64,000 nt of DNA, from positions 1,888,501 through 1,952,500 of the forward strand of contig NZ_JAGE01000001.1 in NCBI RefSeq assembly GCF_000526495.1, in the 5' to 3' direction. Position 1 is the first letter of the stretch. The number at the start of each line of letters is the position of its first letter. The notes under the pieces were generated by a model. The model was not told the DNA's origin, searched no databases, and saw only the letters and a list, made by a program, of their open reading frames with translations. The position numbers and the translations under genes are program-made. This stretch comes from Ruminiclostridium josui JCM 17888. Its GTDB lineage: Bacteria; Bacillota; Clostridia; Acetivibrionales; DSM-1351. Below, in pieces: positions 16,991-26,435 of this stretch.

Positions 16991-17968
16991 TTATTTTTGT
17001 GCTGATTTTTTAGCTTCTTCGACACATTCATTGGAAAAATCAATTACTTGGTCTATATATTTATCCTGTGCAGACAAATAGCTTTCACCATATTCGGCGG
17101 CGCCAGAATTCCAATAGTGTGCCTGTACAGGACTTTTCCTTTTATACACTTCATAAATCAGCTTTGTATTATCAGAGGTACCGGGAATATCCTGAGCCCC
17201 ATCAATTAAAAGTATGGGAGTTGGAATAATAAAAGGTACTTTTGATATTATATCCAGTGAATTGTCAATCTTTGAAATCTTTTTTACAGCAAATTTCACA
17301 GCCGGTTTAAAGGGGATGGCTGGCAGCAGTGTGGACGATTCTACTATATAATCAATATAATCATCAATATTTGAGTAAGGACTGTCTGCAATTACGCCAA
17401 TAATACTGTCTCTATATGGAGTCTGTGTTAGTGCAGACAGGCACGAAGACGCTCCAGTAGAGAATCCCATTAAAATAATCTGTTCAGTAGACTTTTGATT
17501 AAGGTACTTTATACCGCTTAAAACATCAGAAGTCTCGTTTCTACCGAAGGTTGACATTGAACCGGATGAGTTTCCAGACCCTCTCAGGTCAAATGTCATT
17601 ACATTAAATCCTTCTTTATTAAGACTTGCAATAAGCGGGAAGGTTTGTTCCTCGAATTGAAGCCTGTTTTTTCCATAGCCATGAACCATAAGCACAGTTT
17701 TTTTGGAACCACTGTATGGAAAAAACCAGCCGTTTATTTTTTCTTTGGATTCACCTACCGTAAAGCTGATATTATTATAGTCAGGTGCAATATTGGAAGA
17801 TATTTGAGGCGTAGTAACCTTATTTGGATGGGTAATTTTCCATGCAGAAAAAAATGAAATCGCGGCTACAGCGACTAATAATAATACTAATATATAAATC
17901 ACTGACAAAAAAATATTCTTTGGTAAAACACTTTTGCGTTCCGCATAGGCAACAGGAAAAAGCTGCAT
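16991..17968 (-). CDS. Membrane-anchored alpha/beta hydrolase
   Basis: 325 residues. One N-terminal transmembrane segment (about 19-43) anchors the protein, with the hydrolase domain (from about 75) probably outside the cell. VHGYGKNR and the nucleophile elbow GFSTGAS are clear, and LLIDGAQD gives the acid position. Where the catalytic histidine is expected, near AHYWNSGAAEYGESYL, the usual GxxH is replaced by GAAEYG. H at AHYW, some residues earlier, may or may not serve. The family is COG1073-like; substrate unknown. ATG 17968 follows GGAGGATAGTTCAT on the minus strand. Confidence 0.75.
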   Translation of the reverse strand: MQLFPVAYAERKSVLPKNIFLSVIYILVLLLVAVAAISFFSAWKITHPNKVTTPQISSNIAPDYNNISFTVGESKEKINGWFFPYSGSKKTVLMVHGYGKNRLQFEEQTFPLIASLNKEGFNVMTFDLRGSGNSSGSMSTFGRNETSDVLSGIKYLNQKSTEQIILMGFSTGASSCLSALTQTPYRDSIIGVIADSPYSNIDDYIDYIVESSTLLPAIPFKPAVKFAVKKISKIDNSLDIISKVPFIIPTPILLIDGAQDIPGTSDNTKLIYEVYKRKSPVQAHYWNSGAAEYGESYLSAQDKYIDQVIDFSNECVEEAKKSAQK

Positions 17969-18039
17969 ATGAACTATCCTCCATTTTTATATAATAATCA
18001 AACCCAAAGGGATACTTGTAGACTTACAGAAAAACCATA

Positions 18040-18068
18040 TTGACTTATGAATTCCCAAGCTTTATTAT
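18040..18068 (+). promoter_or_regulatory. Sigma-A promoter of the radical SAM gene
   Basis: TTGACT at 18040-18045, 17-base spacer, TATTAT at 18063-18068; about 70 bases before the start codon of the next gene. Confidence 0.6.
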
Positions 18069-18141
18069 ATTTTTAATTATAAGGAATGTAAATACAATAT
18101 CAGTAATTGTTAAAACATGTCTAAAGAAAGGAATTTGTGTT

Positions 18142-19032
18142 ATGAGCCAGATTTGCAGCTGCTGTCCGAGACATTGCGGTGTTGACAGAAATAATGTAAC
18201 GGGCTTTTGCGGTGTACCTGAACAGCCAAAGGTTGCCAAGGCCTTTTTGCATATGTGGGAGGAACCTTGTATCAGCGGTACAAAAGGGTCGGGAACAGTG
18301 TTTTTCAGCGGCTGTAATTTAAAGTGTGTATTTTGTCAGAACTATGAAGTTAGTCAGGAGGGTTATGGAAAGTCAGTTACCATAAGCAGACTACAGGAAA
18401 TCTTCATGAATTTAATCGAAAAAGGTGCACATAATATCAATCTTGTAAACCCTTCACACTATACAAAGACAATTAAAGAAGCAATTCTGCCATTGAAACA
18501 GCAGGGCAGGATTAACATTCCCATAATTTACAATACAAATGGATATGATTCCCTTGAAAACCTACTGGATATGAAGGGTATAGTGGATGTGTATCTTCCA
18601 GATTTTAAGTATTTTTCAGAGAAAACGGCTATAAAATATGCGGCAGCATCGGATTATCCTGAAGTTTGCAAAAACGCAATTATCCAAATGCATAAACAGG
18701 TAGGTTCGCCGGTATTAGACTCCTATGGTATTATTAAAAAAGGACTTATTATCAGACATCTTATTTTGCCTGGACATGTTAAAGAGAGTATAAGTATTCT
18801 GGATTGGATATCTGAAAATCTTCCTCGAGATGTTTATGTATCCCTTATGAGCCAGTATACTCCTTATTATAATGCTGGAAATTTCCCTGAAATAAACAGA
18901 CCTATTACAAGAAATGAATATAATAGGGCAGTTGAACACCTTTACAAGCTTGGACTAGAAGAGGGGTATGTGCAAGAACGTGAATCCTCAGACACACAGT
19001 ATATTCCGGATTTCAATCTGGAAGGTGTATGA
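18142..19032 (+). CDS. PflA-like radical SAM protein (PflX/COG1313 type)
   Basis: 296 residues. The iron-sulfur motif CNLKCVFC (CxxxCxxC, about residues 60-67) marks a radical SAM enzyme of the glycyl-radical-activase type. An extra N-terminal cysteine cluster CSCCPRHCGVDRN...GFCG resembles the PflX/COG1313 group, which is distinct from true PFL activases; their substrates are not established. No glycyl-radical enzyme gene is nearby. ATG 18142 follows AAAGGAATTTGTGTT. Confidence 0.82.
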   Translation: MSQICSCCPRHCGVDRNNVTGFCGVPEQPKVAKAFLHMWEEPCISGTKGSGTVFFSGCNLKCVFCQNYEVSQEGYGKSVTISRLQEIFMNLIEKGAHNINLVNPSHYTKTIKEAILPLKQQGRINIPIIYNTNGYDSLENLLDMKGIVDVYLPDFKYFSEKTAIKYAAASDYPEVCKNAIIQMHKQVGSPVLDSYGIIKKGLIIRHLILPGHVKESISILDWISENLPRDVYVSLMSQYTPYYNAGNFPEINRPITRNEYNRAVEHLYKLGLEEGYVQERESSDTQYIPDFNLEGV

Positions 19033-19159
19033 AAATTAGTAAAAAAAGATTGCAATTAAGAAAAATATGTTTTATAATTTTATTTGTCATTTCTATATTT
19101 TTCTATTTTATCTAAAAATATTTCAATCTTTATAAAAATTATTTATATGGGTGTATTCA

Positions 19160-20737
19160 ATGCAGGACAATTATTTTCAATCTAAATATAAGTATATAAG
19201 GCAGTTAGGACATGGGGGTTGCGGAAATGTGTATCTAGCTGAAAACACAAAGCTAGGCAATTTCTGGGCTGTAAAGGAAATTCCAAAGGGCAGAGATTTC
19301 ACCATCAGCGGTTATTTAGAGCCTGAGATATTGAAGAGATTAAATCACCCTGCACTACCTAGAATATGTGATGTATATGAGGATGAAGGGTGCATATATA
19401 TTGTTGAGGACTATATAGAAGGAATTGGTCTCAAACAGTTTATTGATGAAAAAGGCAATGTCCATGAGAAAGAGGCAGCAGAATGGGGGATACAATTGTG
19501 CAGTGTATTGGATTATCTCCACGGTCAGAAGCCTGAGCCTATTATATATGGTGATATGAAACCTCAAAATATTATTTTGACAAAGGGAGAGACTATTAAA
19601 CTCGTCGATTTTGGCATATCTTCTATGGTAACCGTATCCCAGAATAAACCTCCGGGTTTAGCAGAAACCGCTTTTATAGGAACAAAAGGTTATGCGGCTC
19701 CTGAACAGTATATGGGAGGCTCCTTATGTCCGGCAACAGACATTTATTCCCTGGGAATTACATTAATTCATCTTATCACAGGGATTGACCCAGTAAAGAA
19801 TTATTCTTTCTATCAGGATAATAATTTCTTAAAGCACCTTTCACCTGAAATGAGCCAAATACTAAAAAAATGTGTAAACCCAAGGTCTGATTTAAGATAC
19901 AGAACTGCAGAAGAACTTATGAAGGCCTTGAGACATTATCTACTGATGAGTTCCGACACTTTAGCTCAAAAAACTGATTATGTACAACTGCCACACATAT
20001 TTTCTAAAGTAATTGCAATAACCGGAGTAGCCGGGACAGGTGTTTCTACACTTACAGTGGCAATGGCAGAACATACGGCCAAGTCCGGAAATTCGGTGTG
20101 TATAGTTGATTTGAGCAGTACTGGCGATTTGGATAAAATCTTTTTTGATTCTGATGAAAATTCTCAAATACCCATTCCCCAAAAAATTAAATCTAATATG
20201 TATTATTTTAGAATATATATAGAATCGTTTGCCGATTCGCCGGAAAGTGTCACTATATACAAGCTATTGGGACAGCTGCAGGAGAAATACAGATACATAT
20301 TTATTGACGGGCATCCGGAGATTTTAAAGGCTATAGATACATATCTTGATAACATTTTTATTGTCTCAGACATGAATCCTATTAACATTTCTAAAATATT
20401 TCAAATTCTTGAAAGGATAGGTTTTGCAGAGAAAATAGTATCCAGAACTTCTTTTATAATCAATAAATTTTATAAAGGAGAATTAAGTTCAGATATACTT
20501 GTACACAGTGTTTTTAATAGCTCTGAATTTGCAGAACTAAGAGAACTGTTTGCAAAGCCGGAGATTTTTGAGGTTCCCTACAGTGAAAGGGTATACTTGA
20601 AATGGATGTACGGTTATTTTGAAAAATTAGCAGGGTTTAACGGTTTGCTATCTGATAATTTTAAAAAATCTATATCAAATATCATTTTACATAAAATCAT
20701 TCCACACAGAAAGAAAAGTTTAATTAAAAAGGAGTAA
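19160..20737 (+). CDS. Ser/Thr protein kinase fused to a CpaE/MinD-like domain
   Basis: 525 residues. Residues 10-262 form a Hanks-type kinase: glycine loop GHGGCGNV (17-24), lysine in AVKE (K39), GDMKPQN catalytic loop (D132; the HRD motif is YGD), DFG (150-152) and GTKGYAAPEQY. From about 280 a second domain resembles the ParA/MinD/CpaE family (KVIAITGVAGTGVSTLTVAMAEHTAKSG is cut here to its P-loop GVAGTGVST). Its P-loop has V where the Walker A lysine should be, so ATP hydrolysis is doubtful. There is no transmembrane segment. It is the first gene of a Tad-like locus, so it probably senses or phosphorylates the secretion machinery. ATG 19160 preferred over GTG 19151. Confidence 0.85.
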   Translation: MQDNYFQSKYKYIRQLGHGGCGNVYLAENTKLGNFWAVKEIPKGRDFTISGYLEPEILKRLNHPALPRICDVYEDEGCIYIVEDYIEGIGLKQFIDEKGNVHEKEAAEWGIQLCSVLDYLHGQKPEPIIYGDMKPQNIILTKGETIKLVDFGISSMVTVSQNKPPGLAETAFIGTKGYAAPEQYMGGSLCPATDIYSLGITLIHLITGIDPVKNYSFYQDNNFLKHLSPEMSQILKKCVNPRSDLRYRTAEELMKALRHYLLMSSDTLAQKTDYVQLPHIFSKVIAITGVAGTGVSTLTVAMAEHTAKSGNSVCIVDLSSTGDLDKIFFDSDENSQIPIPQKIKSNMYYFRIYIESFADSPESVTIYKLLGQLQEKYRYIFIDGHPEILKAIDTYLDNIFIVSDMNPINISKIFQILERIGFAEKIVSRTSFIINKFYKGELSSDILVHSVFNSSEFAELRELFAKPEIFEVPYSERVYLKWMYGYFEKLAGFNGLLSDNFKKSISNIILHKIIPHRKKSLIKKE

Positions 20738-20742
20738 AGGCT

Positions 20743-21399
20743 ATGAGTAAAAGGCTTATTATAAAGACCGTACTTATCTGTATCGGTTTGTTTCTAATTA
20801 CGGATTCTGCATTATTTGCATATATATTTACAAAATATCCTATTAATACCGAAAAGAAAATATCTGTTGTAGTGGCAACGACAGATATAAAAGAAGGAGT
20901 AGTAATAGAAGAACATTTTCTGAGGAAAAAAGAAGTTTATGCGTCAGGAGTAAGTGCTAATGTAGAAACGGAAATTAGCAATGTTGCAGGGAAAAGGGCA
21001 ATTAATGATATACATAAGAACGATTTTATAAGGACATATGAGCTTCTTGATAAAAAGGAATGGTATAAGGATGATGAGAGAATCATTGTTCTGCCTGTTA
21101 GTATGGAGGATAGATTGGCTAATTTGATTAAAAAGGGTTCATATGTTGACGTAAGACTACAAAAAGAAACTGGTGATACAACAGAGGATATTTTATATAA
21201 AATCCAAGTAAAGGATGTATTAGACGATGCAGGTATAGCCTTAGATTCAAAATCCGCAGTCAACTCCAAAATTGCTTACTTAAAATTGGTTTTAGGCAAA
21301 GAGGACAGGGAAAAGATATATGCTGCGTCAAGAAACGGAAAACTTATCTATGAACTGTACTGTGATAGTACACAAAAATCAGGTGGGGAGGTTAATTGA
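20743..21399 (+). CDS. CpaB/SAF-domain pilus assembly protein
   Basis: 218 residues. One N-terminal transmembrane segment (8-28) is followed by a SAF domain (about 40-105: ISVVVATTDIKEGVVIEE) and a C-terminal part resembling RcpC/CpaB. CpaB proteins of Tad (Flp pilus) systems stabilise the pilus channel; in a Gram-positive the protein would face the cell wall. The gene begins 5 bases after the kinase gene and shares one base with the next start (TGATG), so the three are translationally linked. Confidence 0.78.
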   Translation: MSKRLIIKTVLICIGLFLITDSALFAYIFTKYPINTEKKISVVVATTDIKEGVVIEEHFLRKKEVYASGVSANVETEISNVAGKRAINDIHKNDFIRTYELLDKKEWYKDDERIIVLPVSMEDRLANLIKKGSYVDVRLQKETGDTTEDILYKIQVKDVLDDAGIALDSKSAVNSKIAYLKLVLGKEDREKIYAASRNGKLIYELYCDSTQKSGGEVN

Positions 21400-22208
21400 T
21401 GGGTAAAACGGCAGCAGTCTTATCAGAGGTCAAGAACTCTGGTAAGTCGGTTTTTACGTATATTATGGCAAACCAAATCAGGAGAATGGTATCACAGGAT
21501 ACAAAAATACTGGTTTGCTGTCTCAATTCCAAATTCAGCCTTCTTTATAAGCTGCTGGGTATAAATGAGTCTTCTCCAGGAATTGAGGAATTAATTAATA
21601 TTCAAGAATCGGAATGTGGATATAACCCCGGGGAGCTGACAGATATTATTCCAAAATCAAATGGAATATACTTTCTGGGAAGCTATAATACTACAAATTC
21701 CTATGTTAGGCGTTATACAGACAGCTTTTCAGCACTTATTGACAATCTTGAAAAAACTTTTGATTTAATCATATTTGATACTGTTTCAAGTAAAGAAAAT
21801 ATTATGACAAATATAGTTTTTCAAAAATCCTTAATGCTCATAAATCTTTTCGTTCAGGATGCAGAAAGTGTGAATATGCTTAAATCCACTATGGAATACA
21901 AATCAGAACACAAGCAGAAAGAAGTATATCTTATGTCCAAGTATAGAAATATTTACCCCAGAGTAAGTGACATTAAGCGAAGGTTTTCTCTAAATAAGAT
22001 ATATAAGATGGACTATTGCACAACTTTGCAGGAGATGAAAAACAGAGATAGCCTTCATCTCTATTTACAAAGAGATACGGAATGCAATGATTCTGTAAAG
22101 CAGGTTTCCAAATATATTACTCAAGTGTTTAATCTTAAATTAATTGGTAAAGAGCAGGGGAGTAAAAAGGTTAATTATTTAAAAAGTATATTTGGCACAA
22201 TTACGTAA
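21399..22208 (+). CDS. CpaE-like ParA/MinD-family ATPase of the Tad-like locus
   Basis: 269 residues beginning MGKTAAVLSEVKNSGKSVFTY. The KNSGKS segment is a recognisable deviant Walker A motif, and FDLIIFDTVSS is the expected Walker B strand. In Tad systems CpaE/TadZ localises the assembly complex. Here the ATPase-competent copy follows a separate kinase-linked copy without the lysine. ATG 21399 overlaps the cpaB-like stop by one base. Confidence 0.72.
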   Translation: MGKTAAVLSEVKNSGKSVFTYIMANQIRRMVSQDTKILVCCLNSKFSLLYKLLGINESSPGIEELINIQESECGYNPGELTDIIPKSNGIYFLGSYNTTNSYVRRYTDSFSALIDNLEKTFDLIIFDTVSSKENIMTNIVFQKSLMLINLFVQDAESVNMLKSTMEYKSEHKQKEVYLMSKYRNIYPRVSDIKRRFSLNKIYKMDYCTTLQEMKNRDSLHLYLQRDTECNDSVKQVSKYITQVFNLKLIGKEQGSKKVNYLKSIFGTIT

Positions 22209-22241
22209 ACATATTTTACAAATTTAAAGGAGGTTAAACGG

Positions 22242-23789
22242 ATGAGAATCTTACAAAAGTTATGTTTAAAGGAGTTAATGGACTATGTGGAAGAAGAATT
22301 AAGACTAAACGGACTTAATGGAATAAAAGAATCTCGGCAAGAAACCGCAGGTATCATTTTTGAAAATGCAAAACAGACTCAGAAACTTCTGGCTATGGAC
22401 GGAAGCCCTAGGGCTAGGGAATTTATGCAAAACAGCATATATTTCTTACTTATAGAAAGGGGTGAAATCATTACTCAGGAAAATATTGATGGGCTATTGG
22501 AAGAGTATCATATAAATTATTATGAAAACATATATACGGGAGGAGATGAAAAATTAATATCAAAGCCAATTGACACAGAGCTTGCAGAGTACCTAAGTCG
22601 GTATTCCATAAATATAGACGATGATTTTGATATAAAGCTGCAGAAGCTTACTCAAATTATTTATCAGGAGTTATATGGATATGGCATACTTGATGAACTG
22701 ATTTTCGACCCGGTACTTAATGAAGTAGCATGTACAAGGAGAGACTATATATGGCTCCAATACAAGGGTATCAAAAGACATATTCCTAATAAGGCTTTTT
22801 GCTTCGGCAGTGAGGAGAGCTATAGAAAATTAATAGAGAATAGATTGACATCAACTGCAAGAGAAGAAATGAATGCAGGAGCACCCCTTGTATATGCGGT
22901 TTTAAAAAACGGGGCGAGAGTAACTGCCCTGAGACCTCCATTATCAAAATACTATGTTGTAAATGTAAGGTTATTTGCACCCAAAACCCAGTTGATAAAT
23001 TACAGAAATAGTTTTGTTGAAAACAGAATTGCCCGAATTATTGAACTTCTTGCGGGAAAGGGAAGAAGAAATGTAGCTATCATAGGTGAACAGGGTTCAG
23101 GAAAGACTACAGCGGCTGACGAGCTAATAATAAAGCAGCTTGATGCGGATATAAGTATAGGTTTGGCAGAAAATATACATGAACTGAATATCTCATCGAA
23201 CTACCCGGGAAAAAATATAGTGGAATTGCAATATACAAAGGAATTTAAGCCATCGGATATAACAGAGGTTTTTTTCAGGCTAAACAGGGATATCGTGATA
23301 TATGGTGAAGTCAGAAACTCATATGAGGCTTTTGAAATGATAAAGGCTATGCTTAGACAAGCCAGAGGAAGTCTTTTTACTTTTCATTCATCAAGTCCTA
23401 GACGCATGATCCATGACATAAGACAGTTGTTAATGCAGACAGGTTATTATACCGATTTTAGGGAGGCTCAGTTTGATGTAGCAGATGCGGTAGACCTTAT
23501 AATACACATAAAACTGGACAGAGAGACGGGACAACGTTATGTATACAAGGTTTCAGAGGTTTTGGCTTGTGAAGAAAACATGACCTTTGAAATAAACGAC
23601 CTTTTTGTTTTTGACATGGAAAGGGGAAAGTACATAACAACTAAGAATGGTCTTTCAAAGCAGCAGTTATTATCCTGCATGGAGTATGAATTTACAAAAT
23701 CCGATGCAGAAGAATTGAGCAGGTTGTTTTGCGGGAGTAATTTCGACAGTGAATCTGGTGTCGCTGTGCCGGAGGGTGATACCCTATGA
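22242..23789 (+). CDS. TadA/CpaF-type secretion ATPase
   Basis: 515 residues. A VirB11/CpaF-type hexameric ATPase: N-terminal helical part, then YGYGILDELIFDPVLNEV (residue 150 region; cut) and Walker A GEQGSGKT at 282-289. EVFFRLNRDIVIYGEVR carries the Walker B with the expected GEVR, and FTFHSSSPRRMI is the His-box region. It powers pilus assembly or secretion from the cytoplasmic face. ATG 22242 follows AAAGGAGGTTAAACG. It overlaps the following gene by 4 bases. Confidence 0.88.
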   Translation: MRILQKLCLKELMDYVEEELRLNGLNGIKESRQETAGIIFENAKQTQKLLAMDGSPRAREFMQNSIYFLLIERGEIITQENIDGLLEEYHINYYENIYTGGDEKLISKPIDTELAEYLSRYSINIDDDFDIKLQKLTQIIYQELYGYGILDELIFDPVLNEVACTRRDYIWLQYKGIKRHIPNKAFCFGSEESYRKLIENRLTSTAREEMNAGAPLVYAVLKNGARVTALRPPLSKYYVVNVRLFAPKTQLINYRNSFVENRIARIIELLAGKGRRNVAIIGEQGSGKTTAADELIIKQLDADISIGLAENIHELNISSNYPGKNIVELQYTKEFKPSDITEVFFRLNRDIVIYGEVRNSYEAFEMIKAMLRQARGSLFTFHSSSPRRMIHDIRQLLMQTGYYTDFREAQFDVADAVDLIIHIKLDRETGQRYVYKVSEVLACEENMTFEINDLFVFDMERGKYITTKNGLSKQQLLSCMEYEFTKSDAEELSRLFCGSNFDSESGVAVPEGDTL

Positions 23790-24745
23790 AGGACATAGAG
23801 ATATTTTTGGGTATAATTTTAGACGTAATAAATGACTATCAACCTTATATTATTATGATTCTATTGGGACTGCTGCTTCTTTTGGCGGGTATAGGAACTT
23901 CTGTATATAAGGGAGTTTTAAAAGAAAATAAATATAAAATTAAAAAAACTAAGCCGGGAAGATTGGTTGAGTATTTAGAAATATTTACAAAAAAATTTCC
24001 ACTAAAATATATTTCCAAAAGACTGGATAAGGTATTGGAATACCTGATTCTGGAGAAAACTACACAGAGAAAGCTTGTGGCAATATCTTCTGTTTTTATA
24101 CCCATATTTGGTCTTTTGCTCTATCTCATAATTGAAGCAATTATGAAGCTTTGGTATACAAAGCTGATTGCACTTGTCTTATGTTTTATGGTACCGTACT
24201 ATACCTTTACACTAGCTCTTGATTACATAAAATACAGTATAAAGCAAAGAATACCCTCCTTTATTGATTCCTTCAGAAGCGCCTTTGTTACGCACAACAG
24301 AATAAAACCCGCATTGCAGGAATGCTGTTCAAATGCCAATAAAAGTTTGTCTAGGATAATGCTAAGGGTATCGGACAGTTCAGATATCAATGACAGTCTT
24401 CGGGCTGTAAGGGATAAGATAAATGATACCTGGTTCAATATTTTTGTGACACTTCTTATAAATTACAGAGAGAATGGTGGGGAACTTATAAACCAGCTTT
24501 ACAAGCTGAATAAGACAATAACCCGCTATAACAATATTGAGAAAAAGAAAAACAGGAGGCTTATCTGGTATGAATTTTTTACACTAGGTGCAAGTATATT
24601 CAGTCTGCCTGTAATTATGCTCATAAACAGAATGATTCTTGGAGCAAATATGAGGCTATATTACAATACAGCACAAGCAGCAGGAAAGATAGCAGTTTTT
24701 TCTCTTTCAGCTTTAATTATAGTGCGTGTACTTAGAAGACTATAA
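23786..24745 (+). CDS. TadB-like inner-membrane platform protein
   Basis: 319 residues with hydrophobic segments near residues 15-35, 95-115, 125-150, 270-290 and 300-316, and a cytoplasmic domain between (SFIDSFRSAFVTHNRIKPALQ region) with the features of a type II secretion F (T2SSF/TadB) domain. It starts inside the end of the cpaF-like gene (ATGA overlap) and would form the membrane platform for the ATPase. Confidence 0.72.
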   Translation: MKDIEIFLGIILDVINDYQPYIIMILLGLLLLLAGIGTSVYKGVLKENKYKIKKTKPGRLVEYLEIFTKKFPLKYISKRLDKVLEYLILEKTTQRKLVAISSVFIPIFGLLLYLIIEAIMKLWYTKLIALVLCFMVPYYTFTLALDYIKYSIKQRIPSFIDSFRSAFVTHNRIKPALQECCSNANKSLSRIMLRVSDSSDINDSLRAVRDKINDTWFNIFVTLLINYRENGGELINQLYKLNKTITRYNNIEKKKNRRLIWYEFFTLGASIFSLPVIMLINRMILGANMRLYYNTAQAAGKIAVFSLSALIIVRVLRRL

Positions 24746-24770
24746 AAGGGAAGGGGGAGAAAATGAGGAT

Positions 24771-25886
24771 ATGTTATTTATTCTGTTGATTATTATTGGT
24801 GTTTTAGCTGTTTTTTGTGGATTAAGTTTTAAGGTTATTAAGATACCTAAAGATACTAAAAGAAAAAATATCACAAAGGTTATTGAAAGTGTGGAAGAAA
24901 ATATTTTTATAAAAAAGTTTCTTAATATTCTTACAAAGAACAGAGACCTATGGTTAAACAGGTTTGAAGTACGTGTGCTTGAACTTAGCGAGATTGGAAT
25001 TAGTTTAAAAAGGCTGTATTTAGTTAAGATATTATGTTTTTTATTATGTATCATTGCTTTATCCGCTGTAAGATATACAAATATGGTTTATGAGCAAAGA
25101 TTTGTTATTGAAAATACTGAGAAAGAGGATTCACTTTTTTACAGTCCACAGTCACAGGATAATCAGCAATACCACTTCTATAGGACTGTTTTATCAAAAG
25201 CAGGAAAGGATGTGCTTGAAAACTCAGAAGATACAGAGTTATACCATCTAGTTCAAGAAAAAGTGGCTGAGACTTTGACTTCATCAGATAAACAGGAGAT
25301 TGATGAAAAAACAGAGTGGTTTATAAATAAATGGGAAAATGTTAATAAAATAGGATTCTTTAAACCTGGATATCTATGGCTTATATTGATTTCATTATTT
25401 CTTCCGGATATTTTTCTTGTTATACGATGGCTTGTAAAAGGTGCTTTATATAAAAAAGAAATAATCAAGCTTGAATATATATTTGAACTCCTTGCTAGAA
25501 TAGATGGAATAAAAACACTTGACATAATATACGAACTTGAAAAAGCTTCAAAAACATATCAATGTTGGTTTGGGCAATTTGGGGCTATATTCAGGTATGA
25601 TAAAAAGAAAGGTTTTGAATACCTGAAAAGCAAAAATGTAAAAAGCCTTTCTAAATTCACTGACATTATGGAAATATATAGTCTACATGATAAGGAGATT
25701 GCATTACAAATACTGGACAGAGAGGCTATGGAGAGGGATGAGTCAATAATAATGTCAGCAGATGAAACATTGGACTTTATGGATTTAATAGCATTTATTA
25801 GTATTGTACCTTTAGTATATGAGCTGGCAAGACTTATGCTTAACCCATTGCTGGATATCGTTTATAAAGCCTTTGAATTTATATAA
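24771..25886 (+). CDS. TadC-like membrane protein
   Basis: 371 residues. Membrane segments lie near 3-25, 90-108, 205-225 and 340-365, with a cytoplasmic region between them. Position after a TadB-like gene and the topology fit TadC, the second platform protein, although the sequence is divergent. ATG 24771 was chosen; the longer frame from 24726 overlaps tadB and lacks a site. AAGGGGGAGAAAATGAGG precedes it. Confidence 0.65.
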   Translation: MLFILLIIIGVLAVFCGLSFKVIKIPKDTKRKNITKVIESVEENIFIKKFLNILTKNRDLWLNRFEVRVLELSEIGISLKRLYLVKILCFLLCIIALSAVRYTNMVYEQRFVIENTEKEDSLFYSPQSQDNQQYHFYRTVLSKAGKDVLENSEDTELYHLVQEKVAETLTSSDKQEIDEKTEWFINKWENVNKIGFFKPGYLWLILISLFLPDIFLVIRWLVKGALYKKEIIKLEYIFELLARIDGIKTLDIIYELEKASKTYQCWFGQFGAIFRYDKKKGFEYLKSKNVKSLSKFTDIMEIYSLHDKEIALQILDREAMERDESIIMSADETLDFMDLIAFISIVPLVYELARLMLNPLLDIVYKAFEFI

Positions 25887-25897
25887 AGGGGAGAGGT

Positions 25898-26056
25898 ATG
25901 AAACAGGTAATCATAACTATAATAATGCTGGCTATAGCACTGGCACTTGTGATAGGCGTGATAGTTCCATTAATAAGTCATGGGGCAGAAATGGGAAGCC
26001 ATACAGTAAACAAGGGATACAGTGCACTTCCGCATATTGAAAGTATATTAAATTAG
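25898..26056 (+). CDS. Small pilin-like peptide 1 of the Tad-like locus
   Basis: 52 residues, MKQVIITIIMLAIALALVIG then VIVPLISHG and a polar tail. The N-terminal 26 residues form one hydrophobic helix after a single lysine. Two paralogues with the same pattern follow. GGGGAGAGGT precedes the ATG at 25898. In size and position it could be the Flp-type structural subunit, but I see no prepilin peptidase cleavage motif (G|E/F) before the helix. Confidence 0.75.
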   Translation: MKQVIITIIMLAIALALVIGVIVPLISHGAEMGSHTVNKGYSALPHIESILN

Positions 26057-26079
26057 CATAGAAAGGGTAGAAAAGTATT

Positions 26080-26247
26080 ATGAAAAAAATAATTATCTCT
26101 ATAGCAATGTTTGCAATAGCAATGGCGCTTCTTGTTGCAGTAATTGTACCCCTTGCCAATCATGGCAGGGAGAACGGCATTAAGGTTGAAGGCCAGTTGG
26201 ACACAGTAGACTCCCAGATAAACACCCTAAGCGGTACTATACGTTAA
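26080..26247 (+). CDS. Small pilin-like peptide 2 of the Tad-like locus
   Basis: 55 residues: MKKIIISIAMFAIAMALLVA, VIVPLANHG and a polar tail ending in TLSGTIR. It is paralogous to the genes on either side (MK, a hydrophobic helix with MFA, VVP or VIVP at its end). An AAAGGG sits about 14 bases upstream. Confidence 0.75.
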   Translation: MKKIIISIAMFAIAMALLVAVIVPLANHGRENGIKVEGQLDTVDSQINTLSGTIR

Positions 26248-26259
26248 TTGGGGGCATAT

Positions 26260-26412
26260 ATGAAAAATATACTAATTGCAATAATTATGTTTGCGTTATG
26301 TGTAGCTTTAGTGATTGGAACTGTAGTTCCCACATCAAAGCTTATATCGGATACAGGGGAAAAGGTTTATCAGTCTGTAAAAAAACTAAACGATAACATT
26401 AAAGATGATTGA
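26260..26412 (+). CDS. Small pilin-like peptide 3 of the Tad-like locus
   Basis: 50 residues: MKNILIAIIMFALCVALVIG, TVVP and a charged tail (KVYQSVKKLNDN). Third member of the tandem family; it is the only one with a cysteine in the helix. GGGGGC lies just before ATG 26260. Confidence 0.72.
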   Translation: MKNILIAIIMFALCVALVIGTVVPTSKLISDTGEKVYQSVKKLNDNIKDD

Positions 26413-26435
26413 TTACGCGTAACTTGGGAGGATAG

